Assembly: GCF_000719475.1 (NCBI RefSeq)
Contig: NZ_JOGO01000013.1
Coordinates: forward strand, 62,001 to 126,000
Direction: 5' to 3'
Length of the DNA: 64,000 bases
Source: Streptomyces sp. NRRL F-5630
Lineage (GTDB): Bacteria > Actinomycetota > Actinomycetes > Streptomycetales > Streptomycetaceae
Under the pieces are notes generated by a model, which ran no database searches, had not been told where the DNA came from, and saw only the letters and a program-made list of their open reading frames with translations. Positions 50,577-62,783 of the stretch are shown here, piece by piece (position 1 is the stretch's first letter; each line of letters opens with the position of its first letter). Made by a program: the position numbers and the translations under genes.

Positions 50577-51258
50577 GGGGCTGACCTCCGGAGGGGTGGG
50601 GACCGGGGCGGTCCTCGGCCGGGCGACGTGGCCGTTCCAGGCTCCGCGCACCTGTCACGGAGCGCCACTCGGACCGCGACGCCCCACTGGGTACCCCCTC
50701 GGCCGCACCTCACGCGTCCTGGACGGGGAGCGTCCACCGGCGCCTCGCCAGCTCACGTTCCGTGACCAACGACGCGCCGTGCCACGCCGGAACCCGCTCC
50801 GCCTGCCTCTCGCTTCCCTGTGTGGCACTGGATGTCCTGTCCGGTGCGTCAGTGCGGGCGACCCTGCTCTCCCACGCACGCGTGTCCGCATCGTGGTCCG
50901 TCCGGGGCACGCGTTCCGCGTGATTCGCGCCACGTCTGAGAAGGGTTTAACTCATATGAGCGAAGGAGGGAGGCTTTCGGCTCCCGAAGAATGGCACCCC
51001 GTGCCACCCTGCGCGTCTTCAGGAGATGAACGCATCTGACGACAACCCCTGCTCAGGTGAGCGAAATGGACCGGAGGCGTTTCTTCCGCTTACAGGGCTT
51101 GAAGCGCGCGCCGCTCCTCCCCCGTCCCGGATGACACTTTCGATCTCCTGGCGGGCGGCGCATTGTGCCCGCACGACCCGCAGGTCCAGGTGCCGGACCA
51201 CCTTGGATCTGGGTATGTTCCTCGCCGTCAGGGCAGTCAGCCGCGAGGAGTCAGTCCC
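50577..51258. other. Long intergenic region upstream of ppdK
   Basis: 682 bp with no supported gene. A tiny ORF at 50956-51039 (ATG after AGAAGGG, encodes MSEGGRLSAPEEWHPVPPC...) is possible but unproven. GC drops around 50930-51160, and several short hairpins (for example ggcaccccgtgcc near 50992) occur. The promoter of ppdK must lie here. No riboswitch consensus is recognised. Confidence 0.4.
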
Positions 51259-54054
<2,796 letters not shown>

Positions 54055-54164
54055 GCCACGGGCCGGTACGGACCACCCCTGCGGGGGTCCCCCGCCCCGG
54101 GCCACCCGCCCCCGTCCGTCCCACCCTCACCGGGGCGGGGCGCGGGAAGCGCCCGGAGCACGAA

Positions 54165-54201
54165 GAAGGAGCGGCACCCTGTGCGGGGGTGCCGCTCCTT
54201 C
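54165..54201. terminator. Bidirectional terminator between ppdK and amidase genes
   Basis: gaaggagcggcaccc (54165-54179) pairs perfectly with gggtgccgctccttc (54187-54201), 7-nt loop. It starts 111 bp after the ppdK stop and 132 bp beyond the convergent amidase stop. Confidence 0.9.
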
Positions 54202-54332
54202 GCCGTCCGGGGCCGTGCCCGCCCGGGGCCGTGCTGTCCCGGCCCATACCGTCAGCGCCGCGCGTGGGTCGCGGGACCTCGGGCCGCTCGCGAACGGGCC
54301 CGCCCGGTACATGAACCGGGCGGCCCCGCGCC

Positions 54333-56648
54333 TCACTTCAGGTACACCAGGCCGTCCGTGGTGATCGTCGGGCGGCCCTTCGTCGCCGCCACGACGACCT
54401 TCACCGTGTGCTTGCCGCTCTTGGACCAGGCCGTGGTCCACCGCGCGTCGCGGTACTTGGTCGTGCTCGACTTCAGGTCGACCGTCGCCTTCTTCACACC
54501 GTCCACGTACACGTACACCTGCCCCGAGCCCGAGGCGCGCGAGAAGACGAGCGAGGCGCCGCGCCCCGTGAAGGTGTAGGTGAGCGAGGCGTTCTTCGCC
54601 GAGGAGCTGTACGACTTGCCGCCGAGGTAGCTCGACGAGGACTTCGTCGTCCACTTGCCCGTCTTCTTGCCGCTGCTCTCCTGGAGGATCACGGGAGCCG
54701 ACGTGGTGCTCGCCGTGGCGGTGTTGCCCGCCTGGTCGTACGCGGTGAGCGACCACGTCGTGGTGGTGGCGGGCTTGGCGGTGAGCGAGGCGCTCTTCGT
54801 CGTGGGCCCGTAGGTCGCGGCGGACGGCTTCGTGAGCCGCACTTCCTTGAGCGCGGCGGCGTCCGTCGCCGCCCACTTCAGCGAGACGGGGACGGCGCCG
54901 GCGCTCACCGTGCCGGTCCGCAGGGCGGTGGACGGCTTGGTGCCGAAGGAGGGGGCCGTCTTGTCCACGACGACGGTCGTGTTGGCCGTCGTGCTCGCCT
55001 TGCCGGAGACGTGGACCGCGCGCACCGCGACGGTGTGCGTGCCGGAGGCGAAGGTCAGCGCCGCCGAGGTCGCCGTGGCCTTCGCGCTGACGGCCACCTT
55101 GCCGTCGACCAGCACCTCGTAGCGGTTCACCAGCGTGCTCGGCGTCGTGGCCGACCAGCGCACGGTCGCCGATCCCTTCGTCCACGCCTTGCTGCCCGAG
55201 ACGCCCGCCCCGGTGAAGCCGGTGATCTTCAGCCCGGCGACGGGACCGCCCGCGAGCGTGCGGATGGCGGGGAGCGCGGCGTAGAGCTGCGTACCCGGGC
55301 ACTCGGTCGCGTAGCCGTCCCGGTGGCCCGAGATCCGGTGGAAGGTGACCGTCTGCCCCTTCTTGAAGGGGCCGCCCGTGCCGGAGCCGTCGGCCCCGGC
55401 GACGAGCCCGACCTTGCTGGTCGCGTCCTCCTCGTACTGCCCGAGCTTCCACGCGGCGACCCGCGCGACCGCCGTCTTCGCGGCCGAGGAGGGCGCCGCC
55501 TTGTTGTAGTCGCCGAGGACGGCGACGCCGGTCGTGTCGGTGTTGAAGCCGTACGTGTGCGCGCCGATCACCGGCTGGTCCACACCGCCCTTGCGGCCCT
55601 CGAAGATCGTGCCGCACTTGTCGACGAGGAAGTGGTACCCGATGTCCTTCCAGCCGTTCGTCTTGATGTGGTACGTGCGGATGGCGCGCACCATGGCGGC
55701 GGACTGGTCGCACGTGTAGGAGTTGGCGTCCACCGTGTGGTGGACGAAGACCGCCTCCACCTTGGTGCCGTACTCCGGGGCCTCGTCGTTCATCGACTCG
55801 TCGGCACCCCACTGGGCGCGGGTCACGATCGGCGGGCGCGGGGCCGTGGACGCGGGGGCGGTGGGCGGAGGCGTGGTCGCGACGCCCGGCGCGGGCGTCG
55901 TCGCCGAGGTGGCGGGCGCCGGGGGCGAGGCGGGGGCCGAGGACGCGGGGGCCGGGGTGACGGCCGGGGCCGAGGTGCCGGGCGCGGGGCTCGTCGCCGC
56001 TTCCGGGGCGCTCTCGGCCGGTGTGGGGGAGGACACCGGGGCGTCCGTCCCCGTACGGGTGGCCTCCTCCCCGGGGGTGGTCCCCGCCGAGGGCGCGTCG
56101 TCCGCGACGAAGGCGGCCGGGCGGGCGTCCGAGGCCGTGTCCGGGGCGGGCGACGGGCCCGGGTCGACGAGTTCGAGCCGCAGTCCGGCGGGGAGCGTCG
56201 CGCCGTGTCCGTCGACATCGACCTCGACGCCGTCCGAAGGCCCCACCCACAGCGGCTCCGTGGCGCCGCGCGTGCTCTCGGGCTGCGCCGTGCCGTCGCC
56301 CTCGGTGCCGAGGCTCTGCCACGCGCCCCAGGTCCCCGTCCGGGCGGCACGCGCCCGGACCCGCACCGTTCCCGGCAGTTCGGCGGCCGGCTTGGTCCAC
56401 GACAGGCCGAGCAGGCTGAACGGCTCGGTGTCGCGCCTCCCCAGTCCGGCCTGGTCGCCCTCGGCCTTCACGGCGACGGTGCGCAGCGCGGTGCGCACCG
56501 CGTGCGGCGCGGGACGCTTGGCCGCCTGGGCCGTGCCGCCGCCGGGCCCGCCGGTGGTGACGAGCACGCCGGTCACCACCGCGAGCGCCGTCGCGGTCGC
56601 GGCCGTACCCCACACTCTTCGTCTCTTCAGAACGGTCTGGATCGCCAT
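54333..56648 (-). CDS. Secreted PGRP-type N-acetylmuramoyl-L-alanine amidase
   Basis: 771 residues; ATG at 56648 with GGGGGGA upstream. Signal peptide: MAIQTVLKRRRVWGTAATA, hydrophobic core, cut near AQAAKR. Residues about 45-185 form a beta domain common in this family, then a Ser/Pro/Thr/Ala linker. The catalytic PGRP domain spans about 280-475. Zinc ligands are in VFVHHTVDANSY, FHRISGHRDGYATECPG (His, His, Cys), and DIGYHFLVDKCGTIFEGR carries the family signature. The C-terminal 300 residues hold repeated Ig-like beta units and a CBM-like end. Cleaves the stem peptide from muramic acid in the wall. Confidence 0.93.
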   Translation of the reverse strand: MAIQTVLKRRRVWGTAATATALAVVTGVLVTTGGPGGGTAQAAKRPAPHAVRTALRTVAVKAEGDQAGLGRRDTEPFSLLGLSWTKPAAELPGTVRVRARAARTGTWGAWQSLGTEGDGTAQPESTRGATEPLWVGPSDGVEVDVDGHGATLPAGLRLELVDPGPSPAPDTASDARPAAFVADDAPSAGTTPGEEATRTGTDAPVSSPTPAESAPEAATSPAPGTSAPAVTPAPASSAPASPPAPATSATTPAPGVATTPPPTAPASTAPRPPIVTRAQWGADESMNDEAPEYGTKVEAVFVHHTVDANSYTCDQSAAMVRAIRTYHIKTNGWKDIGYHFLVDKCGTIFEGRKGGVDQPVIGAHTYGFNTDTTGVAVLGDYNKAAPSSAAKTAVARVAAWKLGQYEEDATSKVGLVAGADGSGTGGPFKKGQTVTFHRISGHRDGYATECPGTQLYAALPAIRTLAGGPVAGLKITGFTGAGVSGSKAWTKGSATVRWSATTPSTLVNRYEVLVDGKVAVSAKATATSAALTFASGTHTVAVRAVHVSGKASTTANTTVVVDKTAPSFGTKPSTALRTGTVSAGAVPVSLKWAATDAAALKEVRLTKPSAATYGPTTKSASLTAKPATTTTWSLTAYDQAGNTATASTTSAPVILQESSGKKTGKWTTKSSSSYLGGKSYSSSAKNASLTYTFTGRGASLVFSRASGSGQVYVYVDGVKKATVDLKSSTTKYRDARWTTAWSKSGKHTVKVVVAATKGRPTITTDGLVYLK

Positions 56649-56879
56649 CGTGACGTCCCCCCTTGTTTCGTGGGCACCTCCCACCGGGAGTCCTCTCGAC
56701 CGGCGTGTGCCGTCAGCATTGTGACAGAAGGAATCGAACGCTTTGTCAAAATTGCGTCAGACGCGCGTCAACACGCCGTAGGAACCCCACCCTTCCGCGT
56801 CAGCACCGCGTCAGAGCACGGGCGGGGCGCCGCGCGCGGGACCTACGCTCCGGCGAGGAGACGGAAGGGGGTACACGCG

Positions 56880-57488
56880 ATGACGAGGGCGGTACGGGGA
56901 GGGCGGGGTGCCCGGGGCGGGCGGACCGGGTGGTCCGTGCGGGCCGGGTGGTCCCTACGGGGCGAGCGGGGCTTGCCCCGGCCGGGGGCCGCGTCCGCGC
57001 GCTGGACCACGGACCGCCGCTGGGGCCACGACCTGGGCACGGCCCTGCTCTGCGCGGCACTCCTCTTCGTGCTCGCGCTCCTCATCGACGGAGTGCGCGG
57101 CTCGCTCGACGCCGCGCGCGCCGCGCTGTGGCTCGGCCTCGCGGCCCTCCTCCACGCGGCCCTGCACCCCGTCCGCACCGGAGCCCGCCCCGGCGAACTG
57201 CGCACCTGGGGCCTGCTCCGCCGCCACACGGTCCGCACCGACCGCCTCGTCTCCCTCACCGAGACCGGCGGCCTCGTCCCGCGCCTCCTCCTGCGCGACG
57301 CGAGCGGCCACCGCCTGAGCTGCGAGACCGCCGTCCTGACCGCCAACCCCCTCCTGTGGCACCGCCTCGACACCGACCTCCGCACCTCCCACCGCCTCGG
57401 CCTCCTGCGCACGGGCGCGGAGGTCCTGCGGGAGCTGGAGGAACGGGTGGACAAGGAGGTGCTGGGGGAGGGGTTCGGGGACGCGTGA
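56880..57488 (+). CDS. Small membrane protein, unknown function
   Basis: 202 residues; ATG at 56880 after GGAAGGGGG. The first 45 residues are Arg/Gly-rich. Two hydrophobic helices (LGTALLCAALLFVLALLIDGV and ARAALWLGLAALLHAALHPV) are followed by a soluble C-terminal domain with PGELRTWGLLRRHTVRTDRL and SLTETGGLVPRLLLRDASGHR, resembling a PH-like fold found in many actinobacterial membrane proteins. No catalytic motif. Divergent from the amidase. Confidence 0.75.
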   Translation: MTRAVRGGRGARGGRTGWSVRAGWSLRGERGLPRPGAASARWTTDRRWGHDLGTALLCAALLFVLALLIDGVRGSLDAARAALWLGLAALLHAALHPVRTGARPGELRTWGLLRRHTVRTDRLVSLTETGGLVPRLLLRDASGHRLSCETAVLTANPLLWHRLDTDLRTSHRLGLLRTGAEVLRELEERVDKEVLGEGFGDA

Positions 57489-57525
57489 GCCCTCCCGGCC
57501 CAGGAGGCGCGCGGAACTCCGCGGC

Positions 57526-58485
57526 TCACACCTCCGGCAGGTCGTAGCGCACCCCCGTCAGCTCCTCCGACGCCGCCCAGAGGCGCCGCGCCGTCTCGTC
57601 GTCACGTGTCCACGGGGCGCGCCAGGACGGGGCCGGGGCACCGCGCCACCACAGGAAGCGGGGGCCGGTGAAGGAGTCCTGGGCGACACCGGGCGCCGTC
57701 GCCGCGTAGAGGGAGGGCAGCGCGCCCGCCTCGGGGCGCTGCCCGACGAGCCGGGTGGCGAGCGCGGCGAGCCGTTCCCCCGCCGTGCGGCCCTCCCTCC
57801 GCGCCCCGGCCGCCCGGAGGTGCGCGCACGCGAGCCCGGGATGCGCGGCGGCGGCCACCGTGCCTGCCCCGGCCGCGTCCAGGCGGCGGGCGAGTTCGTG
57901 CGTGAAGAGCAGGTTCGCCGTCTTGGAGCGGGCGTGGGCGCGCCGGCGGCGGTAGTGGCGCGCGCTGTCGAGGTCGCGCGGGTCGATGTTGCCGAGCACG
58001 TGCAGCCCGCTCGACACCGTCACGACCCGGCTGCCCGGCACACGCAGCAGGGCGGGCAGGAGGAGACCCGTGAGGGCGAAGTGCCCGAGGTGGTTGACGC
58101 CGAACTGCCGCTCGAAGCCGTCCGCCGTGCGCGCGTACGGAAGCGGCATGACGCCCGCGTTGTTGAGCAGCACGTCGACGGGCCGCCGTACGTGCCGCGC
58201 CGCGAACTCCCGTACCGAGGCGAGGTCGCCGAGATCCAGCCGCGAGAACTCCGCGTGCGCCCCCGGCACCTGCGAGAGCAGCCGCGCGACCGCGTCGGCG
58301 CCGCGCCGCTCGCTGCGGCAGGCGAGCACGACGTGCGCGCCGTGCCGGGCGAGTTCGCGCGCGGTGACGTACCCGATACCGCTGTCGGCCCCCGTCACGA
58401 CGGCGGTCCTGCCCTCCTGGGCCGGGATACGCGCGGCGCTCCACCCCCGGGGCCGTGCCCCGCTTGCTCCTGTACCGGCGGCCAT
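57526..58485 (-). CDS. SDR-family protein lacking the catalytic tyrosine
   Basis: 319 residues; ATG at 58485. Retinol-dehydrogenase-like SDR: RTAVVTGADSGIGYVTARELA (cofactor turn), VDVLLNNAGVMPLPYART, RVVTVSSGLHVLGNID. The expected Y-x3-K reads HARSKTANLLF, with His (CAC) where TAC (Tyr) is normal; the Lys and Ser remain. One T-to-C change would account for it. It may be inactive, altered in mechanism, or a non-enzymatic regulator. Convergent with the gene at 56880, no operon partner. Confidence 0.88.
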   Translation of the reverse strand: MAAGTGASGARPRGWSAARIPAQEGRTAVVTGADSGIGYVTARELARHGAHVVLACRSERRGADAVARLLSQVPGAHAEFSRLDLGDLASVREFAARHVRRPVDVLLNNAGVMPLPYARTADGFERQFGVNHLGHFALTGLLLPALLRVPGSRVVTVSSGLHVLGNIDPRDLDSARHYRRRRAHARSKTANLLFTHELARRLDAAGAGTVAAAAHPGLACAHLRAAGARREGRTAGERLAALATRLVGQRPEAGALPSLYAATAPGVAQDSFTGPRFLWWRGAPAPSWRAPWTRDDETARRLWAASEELTGVRYDLPEV

Positions 58486-58712
58486 CGCGCCGCTCCCTTC
58501 CGTGAGGTCTGCGTCGTCTGTCCCGTTGCGCGGCTCCGGGCGGGCCGCTGTCTGGGCCTCTCCTACCCCGTCCGTCGCACACGTCTCTCCCGTGCCCCGG
58601 ACCGCCCGGGGTGGACGGGCGTGGCGTGGGCGTGCGCGGCGTGGGTGTGCGTGCCTGCCGCCGGGGGCGGGCGTGTCCGCCCCGTAGAGGCGTGCGGCAT
58701 AAGGTCATGCTC

Positions 58713-59495
58713 ATGCCCGACATACCCCTGACCACGGTTCTTGTGCTGTGCCTCGCCGCGCTGGCGGCGGGCTGGATCGACGCCGTCGTGGGCGGCGGCG
58801 GACTGCTCCTGCTGCCCGCGCTGCTCCTCGGCGTCCCGCACGTCCCGGCCGCGCACATCCTCGGTACGAACAAGGCCGTCGCGATCGTGGGGACGGGAGG
58901 CGCCGCGTACACCTACGTACGCAAGGGCGCGCCCGTCAACGTCCGGATCGCGGTGGGGATCGGGGGCGCCGCGCTGCTCGGCTCGACGCTCGGGGCGTTC
59001 TTCGCGGCGGGCATCTCCAGCGACGTGCTGCGGCCGATGATCATGGTGGTGCTGCTCGCTGTGCTCGCCTTCGTCATGCTGCGGCCCGCGTTCGGCACGC
59101 AGGCCGCCGGACCGGCGCCGGGGCGGGGCAGGGTGGTCGCGGCGATCCTGCTCGCGGGCCTCGGCATCGGCGCGTACGACGGTTTCTTCGGGCCGGGCAC
59201 GGGGACCTTCCTCGTGCTCGCGCTCACCGCCGTGCTCCGCCTCGACCTCGTCTCGGCCTCGGCGACGGCGAAGATCGTCAACACGTGCACCAACCTCGGC
59301 GCCCTCGTCACGTTCGCCGCGCAGGGCAACGTGATGTGGGCCCTCGCCCTGCCGCTCGCGGCGTGCAACCTGGTCGGCGGCATGACCGGCGCGCACACCG
59401 CCCTCAAGCGGGGCAGCGGGTTCGTCCGCACGGTGCTCGTGGTGGTCGTGCTCGGGCTCGTCGCGAAACTCGCGTACGACCAGTGGGTGGCCTGA
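58713..59495 (+). CDS. TSUP-family sulfite/organosulfur exporter
   Basis: 260 residues; ATG at 58713 chosen over the ATG at 58707 because AAGG sits 8 nt before it. Eight helices in two TauE/SafE repeats: LAALAAGWIDAVVGGGGLLLLPALL and its counterpart LGIGAYDGFFGPGTGTFLVLAL, each with the conserved GxGGG or GPGTG motif. HILGTNKAVAIVGT and SASATAKIVNTCTNLG are the paired TNK/TAK segments. Exports sulfite, sulfonates or related anions. Nothing around it identifies the substrate. Confidence 0.93.
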   Translation: MPDIPLTTVLVLCLAALAAGWIDAVVGGGGLLLLPALLLGVPHVPAAHILGTNKAVAIVGTGGAAYTYVRKGAPVNVRIAVGIGGAALLGSTLGAFFAAGISSDVLRPMIMVVLLAVLAFVMLRPAFGTQAAGPAPGRGRVVAAILLAGLGIGAYDGFFGPGTGTFLVLALTAVLRLDLVSASATAKIVNTCTNLGALVTFAAQGNVMWALALPLAACNLVGGMTGAHTALKRGSGFVRTVLVVVVLGLVAKLAYDQWVA

Positions 59496-59579
59496 GGGGT
59501 TCCGGCAGCGGGGGAGGACAGGGCCGGTGCCCGGACGCGGCTCCTGACCCCGGCCCGGGGGCTCCCCGGCGGGAGGAGC

Positions 59580-59603
59580 GCCCGGGCACTGCCAAGCCCG
59601 GGC
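59580..59603. terminator. Short GC hairpin between convergent genes
   Basis: gcccgggc pairs with gcccgggc (8 bp) around actgccaa, between the TSUP stop (59495) and the exported-protein stop (59618). Confidence 0.55.
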
Positions 59604-59617
59604 ACCCGGACCGGCCG

Positions 59618-60169
59618 TTACACGGTGCCCCGGGTCCTGCGGTGCAGGAGCCACGTGCCGCACACCGTCGCGAAGGCCAGGACCCCGACGCCGCAGGCGA
59701 CCCGCACCGGGTCGCGCCCCAGCGGCCCGGGGCCGCCCGCGAGCGGCGTCCCGTGCGCGGCGTCCGCCGTGCCCGCCGCGATCCCGGAGGGCCCGTAGGC
59801 ACCGCTCAGACCCACCCTCAGGTCGGCCCGTGTCTCCGCGCCCCCCGTCCCGCACCGCACCACCACCTCGTACGTGCCCGGGTTCGTGGTGCCCGGCACG
59901 CGGAAGCTGCCCACCGCGTCGTGCGCCTCGGCGCCGCCGCTGAGCGCGAAGCCGCCCGAGCGCAGCGCGGGCGCCGTGCCGGTCGCGGCGTGCCCGGGGC
60001 AGCCCGCCGCGTGGGCGGTCACCTTCGCGCCGGGTGCCGCGGCGGCGGGTGTCAGCCGCAGGGCGGGGGCCGGGGCGGGCTCCGCCGCGGCGGCGACCGC
60101 CGGCAGCGCGCACCCCCCGGCCAGGACAAGGGCGGCCAACGCACCGTTCCGCGTACGCCTCGCGGGCAT
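59618..60169 (-). CDS. Exported, membrane-anchored protein
   Basis: 183 residues; GGAAGGAGGACC directly before the ATG at 60169. Signal peptide MPARRTRNGALAALVLAGG, then CALPAVAAAA, where a lipobox-like Cys is present (AGGCAL). The mature domain has two Cys pairs (AAGCPGHAAT and VVRCGTGG) and Ig-like strands (NPGTYEVVVRC). A C-terminal helix (VACGVGVLAFATVCGTWLL) followed by HRRTRG anchors it outside-facing. Very similar small surface proteins are common in Streptomyces; no role is known. Confidence 0.82.
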   Translation of the reverse strand: MPARRTRNGALAALVLAGGCALPAVAAAAEPAPAPALRLTPAAAAPGAKVTAHAAGCPGHAATGTAPALRSGGFALSGGAEAHDAVGSFRVPGTTNPGTYEVVVRCGTGGAETRADLRVGLSGAYGPSGIAAGTADAAHGTPLAGGPGPLGRDPVRVACGVGVLAFATVCGTWLLHRRTRGTV

Positions 60170-60312
60170 GGTCCTCCTTCCGAGGGGGCCCGCTCGCGAC
60201 CTCTGCGTGCCGCGAAGCCGAACGCGCCCCGCCTCTGAGGTAAGCCCGCCCCGCCCCCGCCCGCGCGCTCAGCGCGAGCGTACGGGTGACAGCCCATCAG
60301 GGAGCCCGGAGC

Positions 60313-61143
60313 TCAGACTTCCTCCCAGGGCACCGCCTCGTACACCGCGCGCAGCCGCCCGAGCAGGGCGTCGTCCACCTCGTAGGCGTGGCCGTCGATC
60401 TCGCCGACGGCCACGATGCCGCGCGAGTTGGCGAGGAAGGCGGAGCGGAAACCGGCCAGGTCCGCGAGACGCACCGGCCGCCGGACCGGCTCCGGCCCGG
60501 CGGCGGGCAGGCCCTGTTCCAGGAGCGTCAGCGTCGTCCCGGCGAGCGCGGGCGCGGTGGGCAGCACAAGCCGCTCGCCGTCCCAGAAGAGGACGTTCGT
60601 GATCCCGCCCTCGGCCACCTCGCCGTCCGGCCCGGTGAGCAGGATCTCGTCGTACCCCTCGCGCCCGGCGAGCCGCCCGTAGTGCGTCTGGCCGAAGCCG
60701 CCGAGGTGCTTGACGTGCGGAAAGGGTCGTACGTACGGGACCGAGCGGACCCGCAGCGGCTCGTCGCCCACCTCACCGGGCGCGGCGAGGGTGACCATGA
60801 GCGAGAGGGCCCCGCCGGGCCGGTGCACGTACACCCGCAGGGCGGCGTCACGTGCCCCGCCCCGGAGCGCGTGCCGCACCCGCTCCCGCACGAGCTCCGG
60901 GTCGAGCTCGTCCCCCCACAACTCCCGCGAGGCGGCGCACAACCGCTGCAGATGCACCCCCATCCCGCGCACCTTCCCGCCCCGCACCTGCGCGGCGGTG
61001 AAGTGCCCGTCCGCGCGCACGGCCCGCCACAACAGGTCGTCAGCCGTGGCCGCCCGGCCGTCCACTTCGACGAGCTCGATCCCCAGTTCCCCGGCGAGCG
61101 GCCCGAGCCCGCCCGGCACGTCCGCGCCGTCCTTGTTCTCCAT
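60313..61143 (-). CDS. PLP-dependent aminotransferase class IV
   Basis: 276 residues; ATG at 61143. Fold type IV: LVEVDGRAATADDLLWRAVR, VKHLGGFGQTHYGRLAG with the PLP Lys, EVAEGGITNVLFW (the glutamate pocket) and SRGIVAVGEIDGHAYEV. Similar to D-amino acid or branched-chain aminotransferases and aminodeoxychorismate lyase (PabC-like). The residue pattern does not settle which. Stands alone with no visible pathway partner. Confidence 0.92.
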   Translation of the reverse strand: MENKDGADVPGGLGPLAGELGIELVEVDGRAATADDLLWRAVRADGHFTAAQVRGGKVRGMGVHLQRLCAASRELWGDELDPELVRERVRHALRGGARDAALRVYVHRPGGALSLMVTLAAPGEVGDEPLRVRSVPYVRPFPHVKHLGGFGQTHYGRLAGREGYDEILLTGPDGEVAEGGITNVLFWDGERLVLPTAPALAGTTLTLLEQGLPAAGPEPVRRPVRLADLAGFRSAFLANSRGIVAVGEIDGHAYEVDDALLGRLRAVYEAVPWEEV

Positions 61144-61297
61144 GCGGCCCACGCTAGCCCTTCGCGCGAACCCCGTCCGGGAAACCCTTTCGAGGGACCC
61201 CGGCACCGCGCACCCGACCCCGGGAACCCCGTCCGTGCACGAGAAGAACAGCGGCGGAAGGACCGCTCAGGAGGGGGCCACTGAGGAGGTGGACGGC

Positions 61298-61690
61298 TCA
61301 GGAGGCGGACGGCTCAGAGGTGGACGAATCGATCTCCCCGGCGAAGACGATGACCTGGTCGATGAGGTTCCGCCGCAGGTGGACGACATCCGTTCCCGCC
61401 AGGCGCGGGCCCCCGCCAGGCGTGGTGAAGACCCACTGGTACCGGGCCCACTCGCCCGGCATGTCCACCGCCGAGCAGCGCACCATCGTGCCGGTCCCGG
61501 CCGGGTGGTGACGGATGTCCAGCACGAACCGCTCGACCGCCGCGATTCCTTCGCTGCGGCCCAACGGCCCCCAGAACACCACGTCCGACGTCAGGGCCTG
61601 GGAGAGCAGGGCCGTCACGTAGTTGTCGTCCGAGGCGTTGAACGCGGAGATGAACATGTCGATCGCGGAGCGCGCCGTCTCTTCCTGCAT
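61298..61690 (-). CDS. SnoaL-like protein
   Basis: 130 residues from an ATG at 61690 with a weak GGGAC. Cone-shaped alpha+beta fold: ETARSAIDMFISAFNASDDN, LTSDVVFWGPLGRSEG, VERFVLDIRHHPAGTGTMVR and ARYQWVFTTPGGG match the SnoaL/NTF2-like superfamily. Members include polyketide cyclases, limonene-1,2-epoxide hydrolase and non-catalytic ligand binders. The catalytic Asp/His of SnoaL cannot be placed with confidence, so function is open. Confidence 0.8.
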   Translation of the reverse strand: MQEETARSAIDMFISAFNASDDNYVTALLSQALTSDVVFWGPLGRSEGIAAVERFVLDIRHHPAGTGTMVRCSAVDMPGEWARYQWVFTTPGGGPRLAGTDVVHLRRNLIDQVIVFAGEIDSSTSEPSAS

Positions 61691-61875
61691 GTCCCAGTAA
61701 TACCAGCCGCCGAGCGCGCGCTCGTCCGGCGAGCCGCCGCCCCGAGCCCTGAGGAGCCCGGCACGTGAGATCCCGGCCCCGCACGTCCGCCTCACCCGGC
61801 CGCACCTGCACCTCGGCCCCCGGCGCACCCCCGTCCCGGGCCCTCACCCCTCCGGCCCGGCTTCCCTCCCCTCCC

Positions 61876-62520
61876 TCACGCCCCCGTTCCCGCCGTCCTC
61901 TCGCCCTCGGCCGCCCGCGCCGCCCCCTCCGGGTCCGCCGCGCGGGCCGCCCGCTCGACCTTCTCGCGGTACGCCGACCAGGTCCCGCCGTCCCCGGTGG
62001 ACAGGTTCGCGTCCTCGGGGCGCAGGCCCGCCCGGCCGTCGAGCAGTTCGCGGATGATGTCGGCGTGGCCCGCGTGGCGCTGCGTCTCGGCGAGGACGCG
62101 GACCAGGACGTGGTGCAGCGTCGTGACGGCGCGGTGCTCCGGCCACCACGGGACCCGTCCCTCCGTGTCGAGGGGAAGCTCCGCGAGGATCGCGTCCGTG
62201 TGGGCCCACGCCGCCCGGTACAGGCCCGTGAGCGCCTCCCTGGACTCCTCGGGGCGCGCCCACAGGTCGCCCTCCGGCTCGCGCGTCCAGTGGAAGCCGG
62301 GCTCCTCGCCCTTCGCGAAGTACGGCCGCCCGAAGGTGTCCCCGAAATACCCCAGCTCCACCGCCGCCAGGTGCTTCACGAGCCCCAGCAGGTTCGTCCC
62401 GGTCGGCGTCAGAGGACGCCGCGCGTCGTACTCGGTGAGGCCCTCCGCCTTCCACAGCACCGCCTCGCGCGCACCCTGGAGGTACTGGTGCAGATCGGCC
62501 ACAGGCCCGTTGAACGACAT
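61876..62520 (-). CDS. DinB/DUF664-family protein
   Basis: 214 residues; ATG at 62520. Four-helix DinB fold: FNGPVADLHQYLQGAREAVL, LTPTGTNLLGLVKHLAAVELGYFGD with a first metal His, then TLHHVLVRVLAETQRHAGHADIIREL with the remaining His ligands. DinB-type proteins include mycothiol- and bacillithiol-dependent S-transferases, and actinobacteria have many of unknown activity. The Ala/Glu-rich C-terminal 30 residues are probably disordered. Divergent from the dGTPase gene. Confidence 0.9.
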   Translation of the reverse strand: MSFNGPVADLHQYLQGAREAVLWKAEGLTEYDARRPLTPTGTNLLGLVKHLAAVELGYFGDTFGRPYFAKGEEPGFHWTREPEGDLWARPEESREALTGLYRAAWAHTDAILAELPLDTEGRVPWWPEHRAVTTLHHVLVRVLAETQRHAGHADIIRELLDGRAGLRPEDANLSTGDGGTWSAYREKVERAARAADPEGAARAAEGERTAGTGA

Positions 62521-62783
62521 GATCGCCCCCGCTTTCGTCCCTACGTCCGTCACGTGCCGCCGAGTCTCGCACCCGCCACCGACAACGCCCCGGCAGCCGA
62601 CCGGCCCCGCTCTCTTCCCGGTCCGCCTGCTCGCCTCCGCCCCAAGCTCCCGCCCGGCCCCGGCCCCGGCCCCGGCCCCGGCCGCCCCGCGCCCGCTCCC
62701 GTACCCCCTCACCACCCGCCCCGGACCCACCCCGCCCCGTACACCTGTCCGGGATGTCCTTCCTTCCGCTTAGGCTCTGCTCC

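Noticed and set aside
50577..51258. Riboswitch upstream of ppdK
   Set aside because: Hairpins are present, but no recognised consensus (for example ydaO, cobalamin, TPP) can be found by eye.
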